15,063 nucleotides of DNA from Chloroflexota bacterium (GTDB taxonomy: Bacteria > Chloroflexota > Dehalococcoidia > Lucifugimonadales > Lucifugimonadaceae). Location of the stretch: positions 1 through 15,063 of the forward strand of contig JACPRT010000063.1 in assembly GCA_016189845.1 (NCBI GenBank). The letters run 5' to 3'. The translations under genes were made by a program, and so were the position numbers. Numbering within the stretch: position 1 is the stretch's first letter; each line of letters begins with the position of its first letter. The notes beneath the pieces are model-generated. The model was not told the origin of the DNA and did not search any database. It saw nothing but the letters and a program-made list of their open reading frames with translations. Positions 1 through 7,421 of the stretch are shown here, in pieces.

Positions 1-2
1 GC

Positions 3-992
3 TGGGCCCAGACCGTCAAAAGGCTGGTGCCTTCGGTGGAACGCATCCGTTTCGTTAGCTCGGGCACCGAGGCGATCATGATGGCCTTCAAGGTCGCGCG
101 CGCGGCGACCGGCAAAGACAAGATTGTGAAGTTCAAGGGCGCGTTCCACGGCTGGTCGGACCCTGCTTATGTCACCGACCCCGATACCGACCTCAAGTAC
201 GGGATACCGAAGGGGACCAGCGATTCCATGATCCAGGTGCCCCAGAAGGACCTGGACGCGGTCGACAGGGTGTTGTCGAGCCGCAAGGACGTAGCCGCCG
301 TCATATTCCAGGGGAACGAAATCGCCCGTCCAGAGTTCGTGCGCGGTCTCCGGGAAGTGACGTCCCGGCACAACACGCTGCTCATCTTCGACGAGGTGGT
401 CAGCGGGTTCCGGTGGTCCCGGGCGGGTTGCCAGGGCTATTTTGGCGTGCGGCCGGATCTGAGCGGGTTCGCCAAGATCCTGGCCGGCGGGCTGCCCGGC
501 GGCGCGGTCGGAGGCAGGGCCGACCTGCTTGCGATGATCGGCGAAGACGGCATCAGGCACCCGGGGACGTTCAATGCGAACCCGCTATCGGCTTCTGCCG
601 GCGTGACCGCGCTGACCATCGTGGAGAAGGAGCCGATCGTCGAGAAAGCAGAGGCCGGCGCAAGGCGACTGCGCACCGGGATAAACCGGGTGCTCAGAGA
701 CCTGGAGATACCGGGCGGCGCCTACGGCATGTCCTCGATCGTCATGGTGAGCCTGGGCAAAGACGTCGACACCGACGACCCCTACGCCACGCCCTCAGGG
801 ACCGAGCAGGGCGGCAGGCCGGTCACAAACGAGGCGCTCGACCAGCTTCACCTTGCGATCATCAACGAGGGCCTGTGGGCCCATCCGGCCTCGTTCATCC
901 TGTCTGCTACGCACACGGACAGGGACATCGACCAGTCGGTCGACCGCTACGCGGCGGGCCTGCGCGGGGTGCGCAAAGCCGGGCTGATCTAG
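3..992 (+). CDS. Class III (PLP) aminotransferase, glutamate-1-semialdehyde aminotransferase-like, 5'-truncated by window edge
   Basis: The frame is open from the window edge (first full codon at 3) to TAG at 990-992, so the true start lies outside; 329 residues are visible. Family marks, numbered from the first visible residue: SSGTEA near 19-24 (cofactor phosphate binding), the FHGWSD turn near 48-53 (FHG matching the YHG of GSA aminotransferases), IFDEV with the Asp that holds the pyridine nitrogen (D130), FAKILAGGLPGGA with the Schiff-base lysine (K158), and GTFNANPL further on. These match the glutamate-1-semialdehyde 2,1-aminomutase branch of class III aminotransferases. The segment after FHG differs from typical HemL and no other tetrapyrrole gene is nearby, so I do not assign hemL; another amino-acid or amine substrate is possible. 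About 90-100 N-terminal residues should be missing. The neighbour on the other strand converges on it. Confidence 0.88.
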   Translation, partial: WAQTVKRLVPSVERIRFVSSGTEAIMMAFKVARAATGKDKIVKFKGAFHGWSDPAYVTDPDTDLKYGIPKGTSDSMIQVPQKDLDAVDRVLSSRKDVAAVIFQGNEIARPEFVRGLREVTSRHNTLLIFDEVVSGFRWSRAGCQGYFGVRPDLSGFAKILAGGLPGGAVGGRADLLAMIGEDGIRHPGTFNANPLSASAGVTALTIVEKEPIVEKAEAGARRLRTGINRVLRDLEIPGGAYGMSSIVMVSLGKDVDTDDPYATPSGTEQGGRPVTNEALDQLHLAIINEGLWAHPASFILSATHTDRDIDQSVDRYAAGLRGVRKAGLI

Positions 993-1063
993 CCCCGTCC
1001 CTTTCGGACCGGAAGGCGGCGCGCGACCAGGTGGGCTGGCCAGGGTGTCGTTCGCAGATCGGC

Positions 1064-1099
1064 GGTACCGCCCGTGGTACCGGCGGTGGTACCAGGCGC
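1064..1099. repeat. Three tandem 12-bp GGTACC-headed repeats between convergent genes
   Basis: GGTACC occurs at 1064, 1076 and 1088, exactly 12 bases apart, giving units ggtaccgcccgt, ggtaccggcggt and ggtaccaggcgc. The first unit sits in a perfect 12-bp palindrome (1061-1072, GGCGGTACCGCC). ACCGCC at 1067-1072 can also pair with GGCGGT at 1082-1087 around a 9-base loop. It lies just past the stops of two convergent genes, where a bidirectional terminator would be expected, but there is no T-tract, so a terminator role is only a guess. Confidence 0.6.
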
Positions 1100-1102
1100 G
1101 GA

Positions 1103-2935
1103 TCAGTTCACCGGCTTGTAGGCGACCGCCGGACGGACCGGCAAGACGATGTGGGACGCGCGGAAACGGTCCCGCAGGACCGTGTTGACCGCGGGCCTGC
1201 CTTCCGCTTCCAGGCCGAACGGGCCGCCGGTGTTGAGGTTCCGGTCCCAGCGCGGGAAGCATGAGCTGGTCACCGCGACTCGTACCCGGTGGCCCGGCAG
1301 GAACACGTTGCTGGTCGACCACAGGTCCACTTCGAACGAGTAGACCTGTCCGGGCGTGAGCAGTCGCTGGACCGCGGCCGACTCCCTGTAGCGCGCACGC
1401 AGGATGCCCTCCGCCACGAGCCGGGAGGCGCCATCCGGATGAACGTCGCACAGCCGGACGACCCAGTCGGTGTCGGGCGCAGACGACATGGCGAACAGGA
1501 CCGCCTTGACGCGTCCCGAAACTTCGATCACTGTGGCAAGCGGTTCGCTCGTATATGTCAGGCATCGGGGCTCGACTCGACGCTGGTCGATCGGGCCGGG
1601 GTCGGAGCTGCCCAGGGTCGAACCGCCCAGGGTGTCCACCGGGTCGGCGGGGTCGTACAGATACGAGTCGGCGCCCTCGATGCCGCGTGGCACGTCATCG
1701 ATCAGGCGTCCGTCGTTGAGCGAATCGGTAGAACTGGCGCGGCCGCCGCTGAAATACAGCTTCACGTCCCGGGTGTCCCGTGGCGGCCAGGTGTCAAAAC
1801 ACTGCCACCGGTTGGCTCCCATGGTAAAAATCCTGGCCGGCGGTTCCGCCATCAGCCCTGAATCGATGCCCTTCAGCCAGTAGTCGTACCAGGGCAACCT
1901 GAGTTCGTTGAAGTCCTGGACCGCCTCCGGCCCGAAATCGAAGTCGCCCCATCTGGAGACCGCGACGTTCTGAGGACCGTGAGGCCAGGGGCCGATGATC
2001 AGTCGCTGCCCGTTACGCGCCCTCGGTGAGCGCGCTCGCGTTGAGATCCCGGTGAAGTTGTCGAGGGTGCCCTGGAGGAAGGTGTCGAACCAGCCCCCCA
2101 GATGGTAGATGGGAGTCTCGACGTCGGGGTGGCGTGCGGAAACGTTCCATTGCCACCAGTAAGGGCCATCGTCCGGGTGGGCGAGCCACTCGTACCACCA
2201 GTCGCTCAGTCCTCGCAGAAGCGGCATCTCGGCGAGAGGAAGAAACCGGTACCAGTCCGGCAGTTCCTTGACCGCGCTCGCCAGCACGCCTCGCGTTCGT
2301 GCTCCGTCGGGACCGGCCGGCAGATGCGTCTCGTTGTTGAACGTGTGGCTCACGGCCCACCTGAGGCCAAAGCCGAGTTCCAACGCGCCGCCGCGGTAGA
2401 CCCAGCCGTCGTGGTAGTCGGCGACGGACTCCCGCACGAACTGCGTCGTCAGATGGGGCGGAGCGGTCGGCGCAAGCGAGTACTGGGTGTGCCCTGAATA
2501 CGAGCCGCCCATCGTCGCGACCTTGCCGTTGCACCACTTCTGGGCGGCGAGCCACTCGACGGTATCGTAGCCATCGCGGTTGGCGCCCCAGCCATCGTCG
2601 CGGAATGGATAGAACTCGCCTTCCGACTTGAAACGGCCGCGCACGTCCTGGAACACGACGGCGTAGCCGCGCGAGGCGAAGAACGGAGGCGACTTCACGG
2701 TCAGCTCGACCGAGGTTTCCTTGTTGTAGGGCGTCCGCTCAACCAGGACAGGCCACGGTCCCGGCCCCTTCGGCAGGTACAGGTCGGCCATGAGCCTGGC
2801 GCCGTCGCGCATTGGGACCGTGAGGGCGTCCTTCTCGTACACGACCTGGTATTCTGGCCGGGACAATATGCCTTTGCGCTCTGACACTGTCGGTACCTCG
2901 CCAGGGCTCGCGGACCGGCCGGAATGATACGTCAT
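1103..2935 (-). CDS. CocE/NonD family alpha/beta hydrolase (X-Pro dipeptidyl-peptidase S15-type)
   Basis: A 610-residue serine hydrolase of the family of cocaine esterase, alpha-amino-acid ester hydrolases and X-Pro dipeptidyl peptidases; it would cleave an ester or amide, substrate unknown. The N-terminal alpha/beta-hydrolase core (about 35-330) carries the nucleophile elbow GGSYSG (S145), the acid in GGWFD (D284) and the histidine in GPWPHG (H319), in the same order and similar spacing as the CocE triad. The oxyanion-side motif ERTPYNK (66-72) is also present. Residues about 360-605 fit the C-terminal beta-sandwich (PF08530-type). No signal peptide is seen, so it is probably cytoplasmic. 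Start: ATG at 2935 has no clear ribosome site; GTG at 2887 (residue 17) has GAGG 8 bases upstream and may be the true start, which would drop a Ser/Pro-rich leader. It follows the mutase gene on the same strand. Confidence 0.9.
   Translation of the reverse strand: MTYHSGRSASPGEVPTVSERKGILSRPEYQVVYEKDALTVPMRDGARLMADLYLPKGPGPWPVLVERTPYNKETSVELTVKSPPFFASRGYAVVFQDVRGRFKSEGEFYPFRDDGWGANRDGYDTVEWLAAQKWCNGKVATMGGSYSGHTQYSLAPTAPPHLTTQFVRESVADYHDGWVYRGGALELGFGLRWAVSHTFNNETHLPAGPDGARTRGVLASAVKELPDWYRFLPLAEMPLLRGLSDWWYEWLAHPDDGPYWWQWNVSARHPDVETPIYHLGGWFDTFLQGTLDNFTGISTRARSPRARNGQRLIIGPWPHGPQNVAVSRWGDFDFGPEAVQDFNELRLPWYDYWLKGIDSGLMAEPPARIFTMGANRWQCFDTWPPRDTRDVKLYFSGGRASSTDSLNDGRLIDDVPRGIEGADSYLYDPADPVDTLGGSTLGSSDPGPIDQRRVEPRCLTYTSEPLATVIEVSGRVKAVLFAMSSAPDTDWVVRLCDVHPDGASRLVAEGILRARYRESAAVQRLLTPGQVYSFEVDLWSTSNVFLPGHRVRVAVTSSCFPRWDRNLNTGGPFGLEAEGRPAVNTVLRDRFRASHIVLPVRPAVAYKPVN
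2896..2899 (-). promoter_or_regulatory. Ribosome-binding site candidate favouring an internal GTG start of the CocE-like hydrolase
   Basis: On the minus strand GAGG is followed by 8 bases and then GTG (2887-2885), in frame at residue 17 of the hydrolase. The upstream ATG at 2935 has only the GC-rich repeat before it. The core fold begins well after residue 17, so a start here removes nothing essential. Confidence 0.4.
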
Positions 2936-2940
2936 GGCGT

Positions 2941-2995
2941 CTGCCAGGGCCGCGCCACGGCCGCGCCAGGGCGGCGCCAGGGCGGCGCTAGGGCG
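2941..2995. repeat. Five-copy 11-bp tandem repeat (consensus gcgccagggcg)
   Basis: Units at 2941-2951, 2952-2962, 2963-2973, 2974-2984 and 2985-2995. The third and fourth are identical to the consensus; the fifth differs by one base (gcgctagggcg); the second has two and the first three differences. It fills nearly the whole gap between the phosphoglycerate mutase stop and the hydrolase start. The single C-to-T change in the fifth unit creates the TAG (minus strand, 2990-2988) that ends the mutase. Confidence 0.8.
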
Positions 2996-4997
2996 GCGAT
3001 ATGAGGGGATGGCCCCGGAAACGGTCCTCGGATCCCCCCGAAGAGCCGCTCGCGCGCTCCCTCATGGCCTCTTCCAGGGCGTCTTCGACCCCGAAAAGCC
3101 GGCCGAGGGTCCACGGAATGTCGAACAGCCGGGCCTGGTAGGCACGCCTGCGTGAGGGCTGTGGCTTTGGGCCCCGCCCGGCAAGCCGCACCGTTGTCAG
3201 GACATCGTTGGTCGTGTGGGCGGTCGTGTCATCCTCGATGTTGCCGTGATCGGAAGTCAGGACCACGTCGTATCCGGCTGAACGAGCCGCAGGCACGACC
3301 GTTTGCAGGGCAGTGTCCAGCGCCTCGCACGCCTTCACGGCGGCGTCGAACCGCTCCGGCAGCAGGTGCCCGATCATGTCGCAGTTCGAGAAGTTCGCGG
3401 TGATCAACCGGTAGCCTTTGCCAAGCTTGCCCGTTACCAGACCGGCAATCTCCTGGTTTCGCATCGCTGGCGTCTTGTAGAAGTCGGAATCGCTTAGAAC
3501 GCCTTCGGCCTCCCCGCAGGAAGTCACGATTTCGCGGTCCTCTATCCCCGGCTGCGCAGGCGACTCACGCCGGCCTCTGATAAAGAAGCCGACATGCGCA
3601 GACTTGACGCTCTCGCCTGCCAGGAAATAGCGCTCCCCCGGCAGGAGGACGGGGAACAGCGCTAGAAAGTTGTCCGCGTGCGGATGGTTTGGGAATGCGA
3701 CGCGCCCGCCCAGCTGCGCGAATCGCGGGTGGTATTCAGTCATCGTGCATATGCCGAGCCGAAGCGAATCGTCGAGCCAGTCCAGCTTCCACTCCTTGCC
3801 ATGGGCCCTGGCGTTCGTCGCAAGGAAGTCGCGGGCGCCCAGCAGCGCACCGGTCTTTGCCCGCTGGCGGTCGGCCCGGAATTGAAGGTTGACGAAGGCG
3901 TCGCCCGAGGCGACCTTGCGGGCGCCGCCGGCGCGGTCGAGCACGATCAGGGGCGCCACGTCACCGTCGCCCTTGCCCGCCGCGTGGGTTTCTTCGACCG
4001 CGGCGCGGACCTCGGCGAACCCGCGGACGGTGCGGCCTTCGGCACGGGTCAGTTGCAGGTAGTCGCTTCTGGCGTTTGGCTCCCGATAATCGCGGTCCAT
4101 TGCGATGTTTCGGCCGGTCACCCACGCCAGGCACTCGATCGCGTCGTACCGGCCCAACAGCTGCTCGAGCCTCCCCAGGTAGTCGCCCGCGCCATCCCTC
4201 TCGACGATCGAGGAATCTCCCGGGCTATCGCGGCCGTCGAGGATCGCCTGCATGCGGACCCGTGCCGGCGGGACCCGGTGTACCTCGAACACCAGCTTCA
4301 GGAACGCCTCCAGGTGATTCCAGGCGCTGTGGACTCGCCCATCGCCGCCACGCGTCCCCGAAAGCAGGAAACAGAAATTTGTGGCCGCGCCCGCGCGGCC
4401 GGCCCCCTCCAGCGTCGCCTTCAGGGCCTCGTTCCGGAAGAAAGCGCCGTCGTCGATGGCCCGCGTGATCTCAAGTGGAGTCTGGGGTGCGACGGTGAGG
4501 TTGCCGATCTGCTGGTGGCCGGTGTCGGAGTTGCCCTGGACCGGTGGGTCCAGTTGCTCGAAACCCGCCCAGACGCCGGCCGCGCTCGTGGGCCATGTCA
4601 CGCCCTCGTTGCGGAGCGAGTTCAGAAAGGGAGTGGCCGCTGCCCAGGGTGCGTACCGGTGTTCTCTGGCCACGGTGCGGACGACCGCCAACGCGTCGGA
4701 CCTGGCCCGTGCCGCTCGCTCTGCAACGGCTCGCATCGCCACCAGCACCTGGATGGCGTCGTCGTACGCCATCTCCGGCGCCAGGGCCTCAGCATGCACC
4801 GGATACAGCGCGCGCCTGGCGAGAAGATCTATCGGGGTTCCCGTTGGCCGGCCGGGGACATTTCTGCCATGGGCCAACAGCTGGTCGACGATGCCATGCG
4901 GCAGCTTGCGCCAGGCGGCGTCCACCACTGCTGTCGCATTATCGCGATTGAAGCCCAGGCCATCGAAGACGAGCAGCAGCGCCTTGCGATTGTTCAC
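2988..4997 (-). CDS. gpmI: 2,3-bisphosphoglycerate-independent phosphoglycerate mutase homologue with long N-domain insertion
   Basis: Predicted to interconvert 3- and 2-phosphoglycerate using two metal ions and a phosphoserine. Of 669 residues, the key marks are FDG (D12), GNSDTGH with the catalytic serine S157, GRVHS (H223), LDGRDS (D254, R256, D257), GRNIAMDRD (295-303), FRADRQR (R374, R377), SVKSAH (K465), DMIGH (D540, H544), SDHGN (D583, H584) and AHTTN (H594). These account for the metal ligands and substrate contacts of the family, so it should be active. Usual length is 510-550; the extra length is mainly about 85-90 residues between the FDG strand and the ATPFLNSL helix (roughly 31-115), helical and Ala/Arg-rich. 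The start is GTG at 4997: no ATG or GTG in frame lies between it and the divergent gene at 5046, and the FDG strand follows directly. No clear ribosome site is visible, so it may be leaderless. Enzymatic activity remains an inference. Confidence 0.85.
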   Translation of the reverse strand: MNNRKALLLVFDGLGFNRDNATAVVDAAWRKLPHGIVDQLLAHGRNVPGRPTGTPIDLLARRALYPVHAEALAPEMAYDDAIQVLVAMRAVAERAARARSDALAVVRTVAREHRYAPWAAATPFLNSLRNEGVTWPTSAAGVWAGFEQLDPPVQGNSDTGHQQIGNLTVAPQTPLEITRAIDDGAFFRNEALKATLEGAGRAGAATNFCFLLSGTRGGDGRVHSAWNHLEAFLKLVFEVHRVPPARVRMQAILDGRDSPGDSSIVERDGAGDYLGRLEQLLGRYDAIECLAWVTGRNIAMDRDYREPNARSDYLQLTRAEGRTVRGFAEVRAAVEETHAAGKGDGDVAPLIVLDRAGGARKVASGDAFVNLQFRADRQRAKTGALLGARDFLATNARAHGKEWKLDWLDDSLRLGICTMTEYHPRFAQLGGRVAFPNHPHADNFLALFPVLLPGERYFLAGESVKSAHVGFFIRGRRESPAQPGIEDREIVTSCGEAEGVLSDSDFYKTPAMRNQEIAGLVTGKLGKGYRLITANFSNCDMIGHLLPERFDAAVKACEALDTALQTVVPAARSAGYDVVLTSDHGNIEDDTTAHTTNDVLTTVRLAGRGPKPQPSRRRAYQARLFDIPWTLGRLFGVEDALEEAMRERASGSSGGSEDRFRGHPLISPP

Positions 4998-5011
4998 GTT
5001 TCGACCATAAT
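4984..5011 (+). promoter_or_regulatory. Candidate sigma-70-type promoter for the esterase pair
   Basis: TTGCGA (4984-4989) and CATAAT (5006-5011) lie 16 bases apart, matching 4 and 5 of 6 consensus positions. A start near 5018 would give a leader of about 28 bases before the ATG at 5046. The same AT-rich patch read on the other strand gives TATTAT (5012-5007), 9-10 bases before the mutase GTG, which would suit a leaderless transcript. The whole divergent gap is only 48 bases, so some overlap of promoters is expected. Prediction from pattern only. Confidence 0.35.
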
Positions 5012-5045
5012 ACCGGTCGCCGGCATAGAACAGGCAGGGGGGGCG

Positions 5046-5981
5046 ATGAACGTCTCTAAGTTGCAGAGTTTCCAGAGCAGCGTGCGCAGGCCACCCGATT
5101 TCGATCGGTTCTGGGATCAGACGATCGCGGCCACCGACGCGGTGCCGGTGAACGCGTCGTTCGAACACGTCCCCATGAGGTCGACCGGAGAAGTCGACGT
5201 GTTCGAGGTCCATTACGACTCGTACGAGGGGCTGAGGATTGCAGCCTGGTATTGCGCCCCGAAGGGGAAAGGCCCGTTCCCGGGTATGCTCGTCGTGCCC
5301 GGGTACGTCAGCGAACCAATGATTCCAAAGTCGCTCGCGGCTCAGGGGTACGCGGCGCTCAGCGCCGCTCCTCGCGGCAAGCTGCGCAGCAACAGCGTTT
5401 TCAACCCCGGCTACCCGGGGCTGTTGATGCACAACATCACCGACCGCGACACCTACGGCTACCGCGGGTTTTACATGGATGCGATGCGCGCATTCGACGT
5501 GCTGCAGGCGCGACCGGAAGTAGACAGGTCACGCATCGGGGTACAGGGGTCGAGCCAGGGCGGCGCCCTGACGCTGCTGGTCTCGGCCCTGAGAGCGGAC
5601 CGCGTCAACGCGGCTTCCGCTGGCGCGCCGTATCTGTGTTCGACCATGGACGCCGCCACGATGACGCATTCATATCCGTATCAGGAGATCAACGACTACC
5701 TCAGGTTGCACCCGGCCGACCAGCCGAAGCTGAAGGCGACGTGGGACTACTACGACATCCACAACTTCGTGCCGCGCATACGGTGCCCGATCATCGTGAA
5801 CATCGGGCTCAACGACGACGTGTGTCCGCCTGCGACCGGCTTCGCGGTATTTCGGGAGATTGGCAGCAAGGACAAGAAGTTATACCCGTACGAGGACTGC
5901 GCGCACGACGCCGGGACCGGCGCCGGCCACGCCGGGGTCGTGCGGGAATTCATGGCGGCGAAGCTGGAGCCGGGCAAATGA
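5046..5981 (+). CDS. Acetyl-xylan esterase (AXE1) / cephalosporin-C deacetylase family hydrolase
   Basis: A 311-residue alpha/beta hydrolase of the AXE1 family (carbohydrate esterase family 7-like), which removes acetyl groups from sugars or related esters; the true substrate is unknown. The family order is clear: FPGMLVVPGY strand and oxyanion region (78-87), APRG (108-111), YRGFYMDAMRAFD helix (139-151), nucleophile elbow GSSQGG with S170, acid in GLNDDVCPP (D257) and histidine in CAHDAG (H287). Spacing between acid and histidine (30) matches characterised members. Cytoplasmic, with no signal peptide. The start ATG at 5046 has a run of AGGGGGG just before it and begins the family-like N-terminus; the open frame upstream is the shadow of the mutase. 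Its TGA overlaps the next ATG (ATGA at 5978-5981), so the two are translationally coupled. Confidence 0.92.
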   Translation: MNVSKLQSFQSSVRRPPDFDRFWDQTIAATDAVPVNASFEHVPMRSTGEVDVFEVHYDSYEGLRIAAWYCAPKGKGPFPGMLVVPGYVSEPMIPKSLAAQGYAALSAAPRGKLRSNSVFNPGYPGLLMHNITDRDTYGYRGFYMDAMRAFDVLQARPEVDRSRIGVQGSSQGGALTLLVSALRADRVNAASAGAPYLCSTMDAATMTHSYPYQEINDYLRLHPADQPKLKATWDYYDIHNFVPRIRCPIIVNIGLNDDVCPPATGFAVFREIGSKDKKLYPYEDCAHDAGTGAGHAGVVREFMAAKLEPGK

Positions 5982-6832
5982 CACAGGGAAGCGATTTCGC
6001 CTCGTACTGGCAGACAGTTGATAGGGACCTCGCAGGCACGCGTCGATCTGCGGCGGTCGTCGAAGAGACGCCCCTGCGGTCGACCGAAAACTCCACCGGG
6101 TACGGCGTCACGATCACGAGCCTCGGCGGTTACCGGGTGTTCGCGTGGTACTCGGTGCCGCACGGCGACGGCCCGTTCCCGGCCGTCTTCCAGGCCCCGG
6201 GGTATGGCAGCGTCGTGCACGTGCCGCCCTACGAACGGCGCCAGAAGTACGTCGTCCTTGCGTTGTGCCACCGTGGGCAGCGCCGCTCCGACTCGCCATA
6301 CGCAGCCAGGTATCCTGGACTCCTGACCGACGGGGTGGACGATCCCGAGAAATACGTATGGCGTGGGATCGTCGCAGATTGCCTTGCCGCTGTGGACTTT
6401 CTGATGTCGCGCAAGGAAGTCGACAGGAAGCGGGTTGCCGCCGCGGGCAATGACCTTGCGTTCATCACCGCCGGGTTGCGACCCCAGATCGGTTCCGTCC
6501 TGGTCAGTGGCGAATTGCTGTTTCGGGACACCGTGAACCGGCTCGCCCGGGTCCATGACTACCCGCTCGAGGAATTCAACGACTACCTACGGACTTACCC
6601 TGACCGACAGGCAGCGGTGGGAGGGACGCTCGGCCTGTACGACCCCCTCGGGTTCGCCGGACGGGTGCGCGCCCGTGCGCTGGTCAGCTGCGGCGCAGGG
6701 GGGAAGAGCTACGCTGGCCCGCTGGCTGGCGCGCTCGGGCGGAACGGGCAGGTGAGGGTCACGACCGGGCGCGGGTTCACCGACCAAACCGCGGAGGAGC
6801 GCTGGCTCGACGGCGCACTGGCGGGGGCATAG
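5978..6832 (+). CDS. Catalytically dead AXE1-family paralogue (pseudo-esterase)
   Basis: A 284-residue protein that aligns with its upstream neighbour almost end to end: shared landmarks include FASYW versus FDRFW, GPFPAVFQAPGYG (65-77), ARYPGLL (110-116), VWRGIVADCLAAVDFLMSRKEVDR (127-150), HDYPLEEFNDYLR (193-205) and the YDPLGF region (221-226). All three triad positions are changed: the elbow GSSQGG is GNDLAF (D159 where the serine should be), the acid position reads GAGG (about 239-242), and the histidine position reads TGRGF (about 263-267). The frame is intact, ends at TAG, and keeps high-GC codon use, so it is not a decaying pseudogene. GGAG sits 9 bases before the ATG, plus ATGA coupling. 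I infer a structural or regulatory partner of the active paralogue, as this family forms oligomers; another binding role cannot be excluded. Confidence 0.85.
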   Translation: MTQGSDFASYWQTVDRDLAGTRRSAAVVEETPLRSTENSTGYGVTITSLGGYRVFAWYSVPHGDGPFPAVFQAPGYGSVVHVPPYERRQKYVVLALCHRGQRRSDSPYAARYPGLLTDGVDDPEKYVWRGIVADCLAAVDFLMSRKEVDRKRVAAAGNDLAFITAGLRPQIGSVLVSGELLFRDTVNRLARVHDYPLEEFNDYLRTYPDRQAAVGGTLGLYDPLGFAGRVRARALVSCGAGGKSYAGPLAGALGRNGQVRVTTGRGFTDQTAEERWLDGALAGA

Positions 6833-6845
6833 CCGCCTCGACGGT

Positions 6846-7421
6846 CTACTTGAGGGACACGGACCAGCGCGCCGAGGTGGCAGGGTCGAAGCCGCTTGCC
6901 CCCAGCCATCCCGCGGGCAGCTCGACCGCCAGCTCATAAATGGCGTCCGGCGCGAACGGCCGGGACTCCTCGATGCATCGATTTCTCCAGGCCTGCTGGT
7001 CCTCCTCCGGACCTCGAGGGCACGGCTTCATCGACCTGAATGCGACGACGCTGCCGTCGCCAGTCACATGAAGCAGGTCGAGGGGAACGTAGGTGTTGTA
7101 CATCCAGAACCCGCCGCTGACGGGCCCATCCCACGAGAAGGCCATGCCGGTTCCTGCTTCGAGTCGCATCCGGCACATCAGGCCCCGCGCCCGCTCCGCG
7201 TCCGAGTCGGCGACTTCGACTTGCGCGACGAGTCGCCGCTCGCCGTCCACGATCTCCAGTTGGCGGATCGGCAGGGGAGTGCCGGCGAAATCTGCGCAGT
7301 CCGGGTTGCTATTAATTGGTGTCGCGCCCGGCTGGCCGCACGCGATCGCGACGGCCGCAAACGCGCAGAGGCAGGCCAGGGAGTGGCTGAAGAGCCGTGT
7401 CACAGCCCGATAGTAATTCAA
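6846..7421 (-). CDS. DUF192 family protein, predicted secreted or lipoprotein
   Basis: A 191-residue protein with a hydrophobic N-terminal segment (about 9-27) ending in AIAC (C28), a weak lipobox, so it is likely exported and perhaps lipid-anchored. The DUF192 domain (about 55-175) shows RGLMCRMRL (79-87), GTGMAF (90-95), FWMYNTYVPLDLL (105-117) and the closing YELAVELPAGW (162-172). The molecular role of DUF192 is not settled. An extra stretch with two cysteines (C134, C149) lies between the core strands and might form a disulfide outside the cell. The start is TTG at 7421, supported by AGAGG 5 bases upstream; GTG at 7403 (residue 7) is the alternative and keeps the signal segment. It converges on the pseudo-esterase with a 13-base gap and its 5' end overlaps the divergent MFS gene. 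Confidence 0.85.
   Translation of the reverse strand: MNYYRAVTRLFSHSLACLCAFAAVAIACGQPGATPINSNPDCADFAGTPLPIRQLEIVDGERRLVAQVEVADSDAERARGLMCRMRLEAGTGMAFSWDGPVSGGFWMYNTYVPLDLLHVTGDGSVVAFRSMKPCPRGPEEDQQAWRNRCIEESRPFAPDAIYELAVELPAGWLGASGFDPATSARWSVSLK

Noticed and set aside
993..1015. Small GTCC-CTTTC-GGAC hairpin after the aminotransferase stop, as a terminator
   Set aside because: The stem is only 4 bp and no T-tract follows.
795..1565. 256-codon minus-strand frame across the end of the aminotransferase and the hydrolase
   Set aside because: It overlaps two real genes in other frames and is Arg/Gly/Pro-rich with no domain.
3678..5045. Long open plus-strand frame leading into the esterase
   Set aside because: It is antisense to the mutase gene and carries no recognisable domain; family similarity begins only at the ATG at 5046.
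4998..5432. In-frame extension of the mutase upstream to an ATG at 5432
   Set aside because: It lies antisense to the well-supported esterase gene starting at 5046, has no family similarity, and the conserved FDG strand begins right after the GTG at 4997.
5252..5977. Open frame running into the pseudo-esterase from within the first esterase
   Set aside because: It is an Arg-rich shadow of the first esterase in another frame; the ATG at 5978 with GGAG and ATGA coupling is the natural start, and no real gene fusion is indicated.
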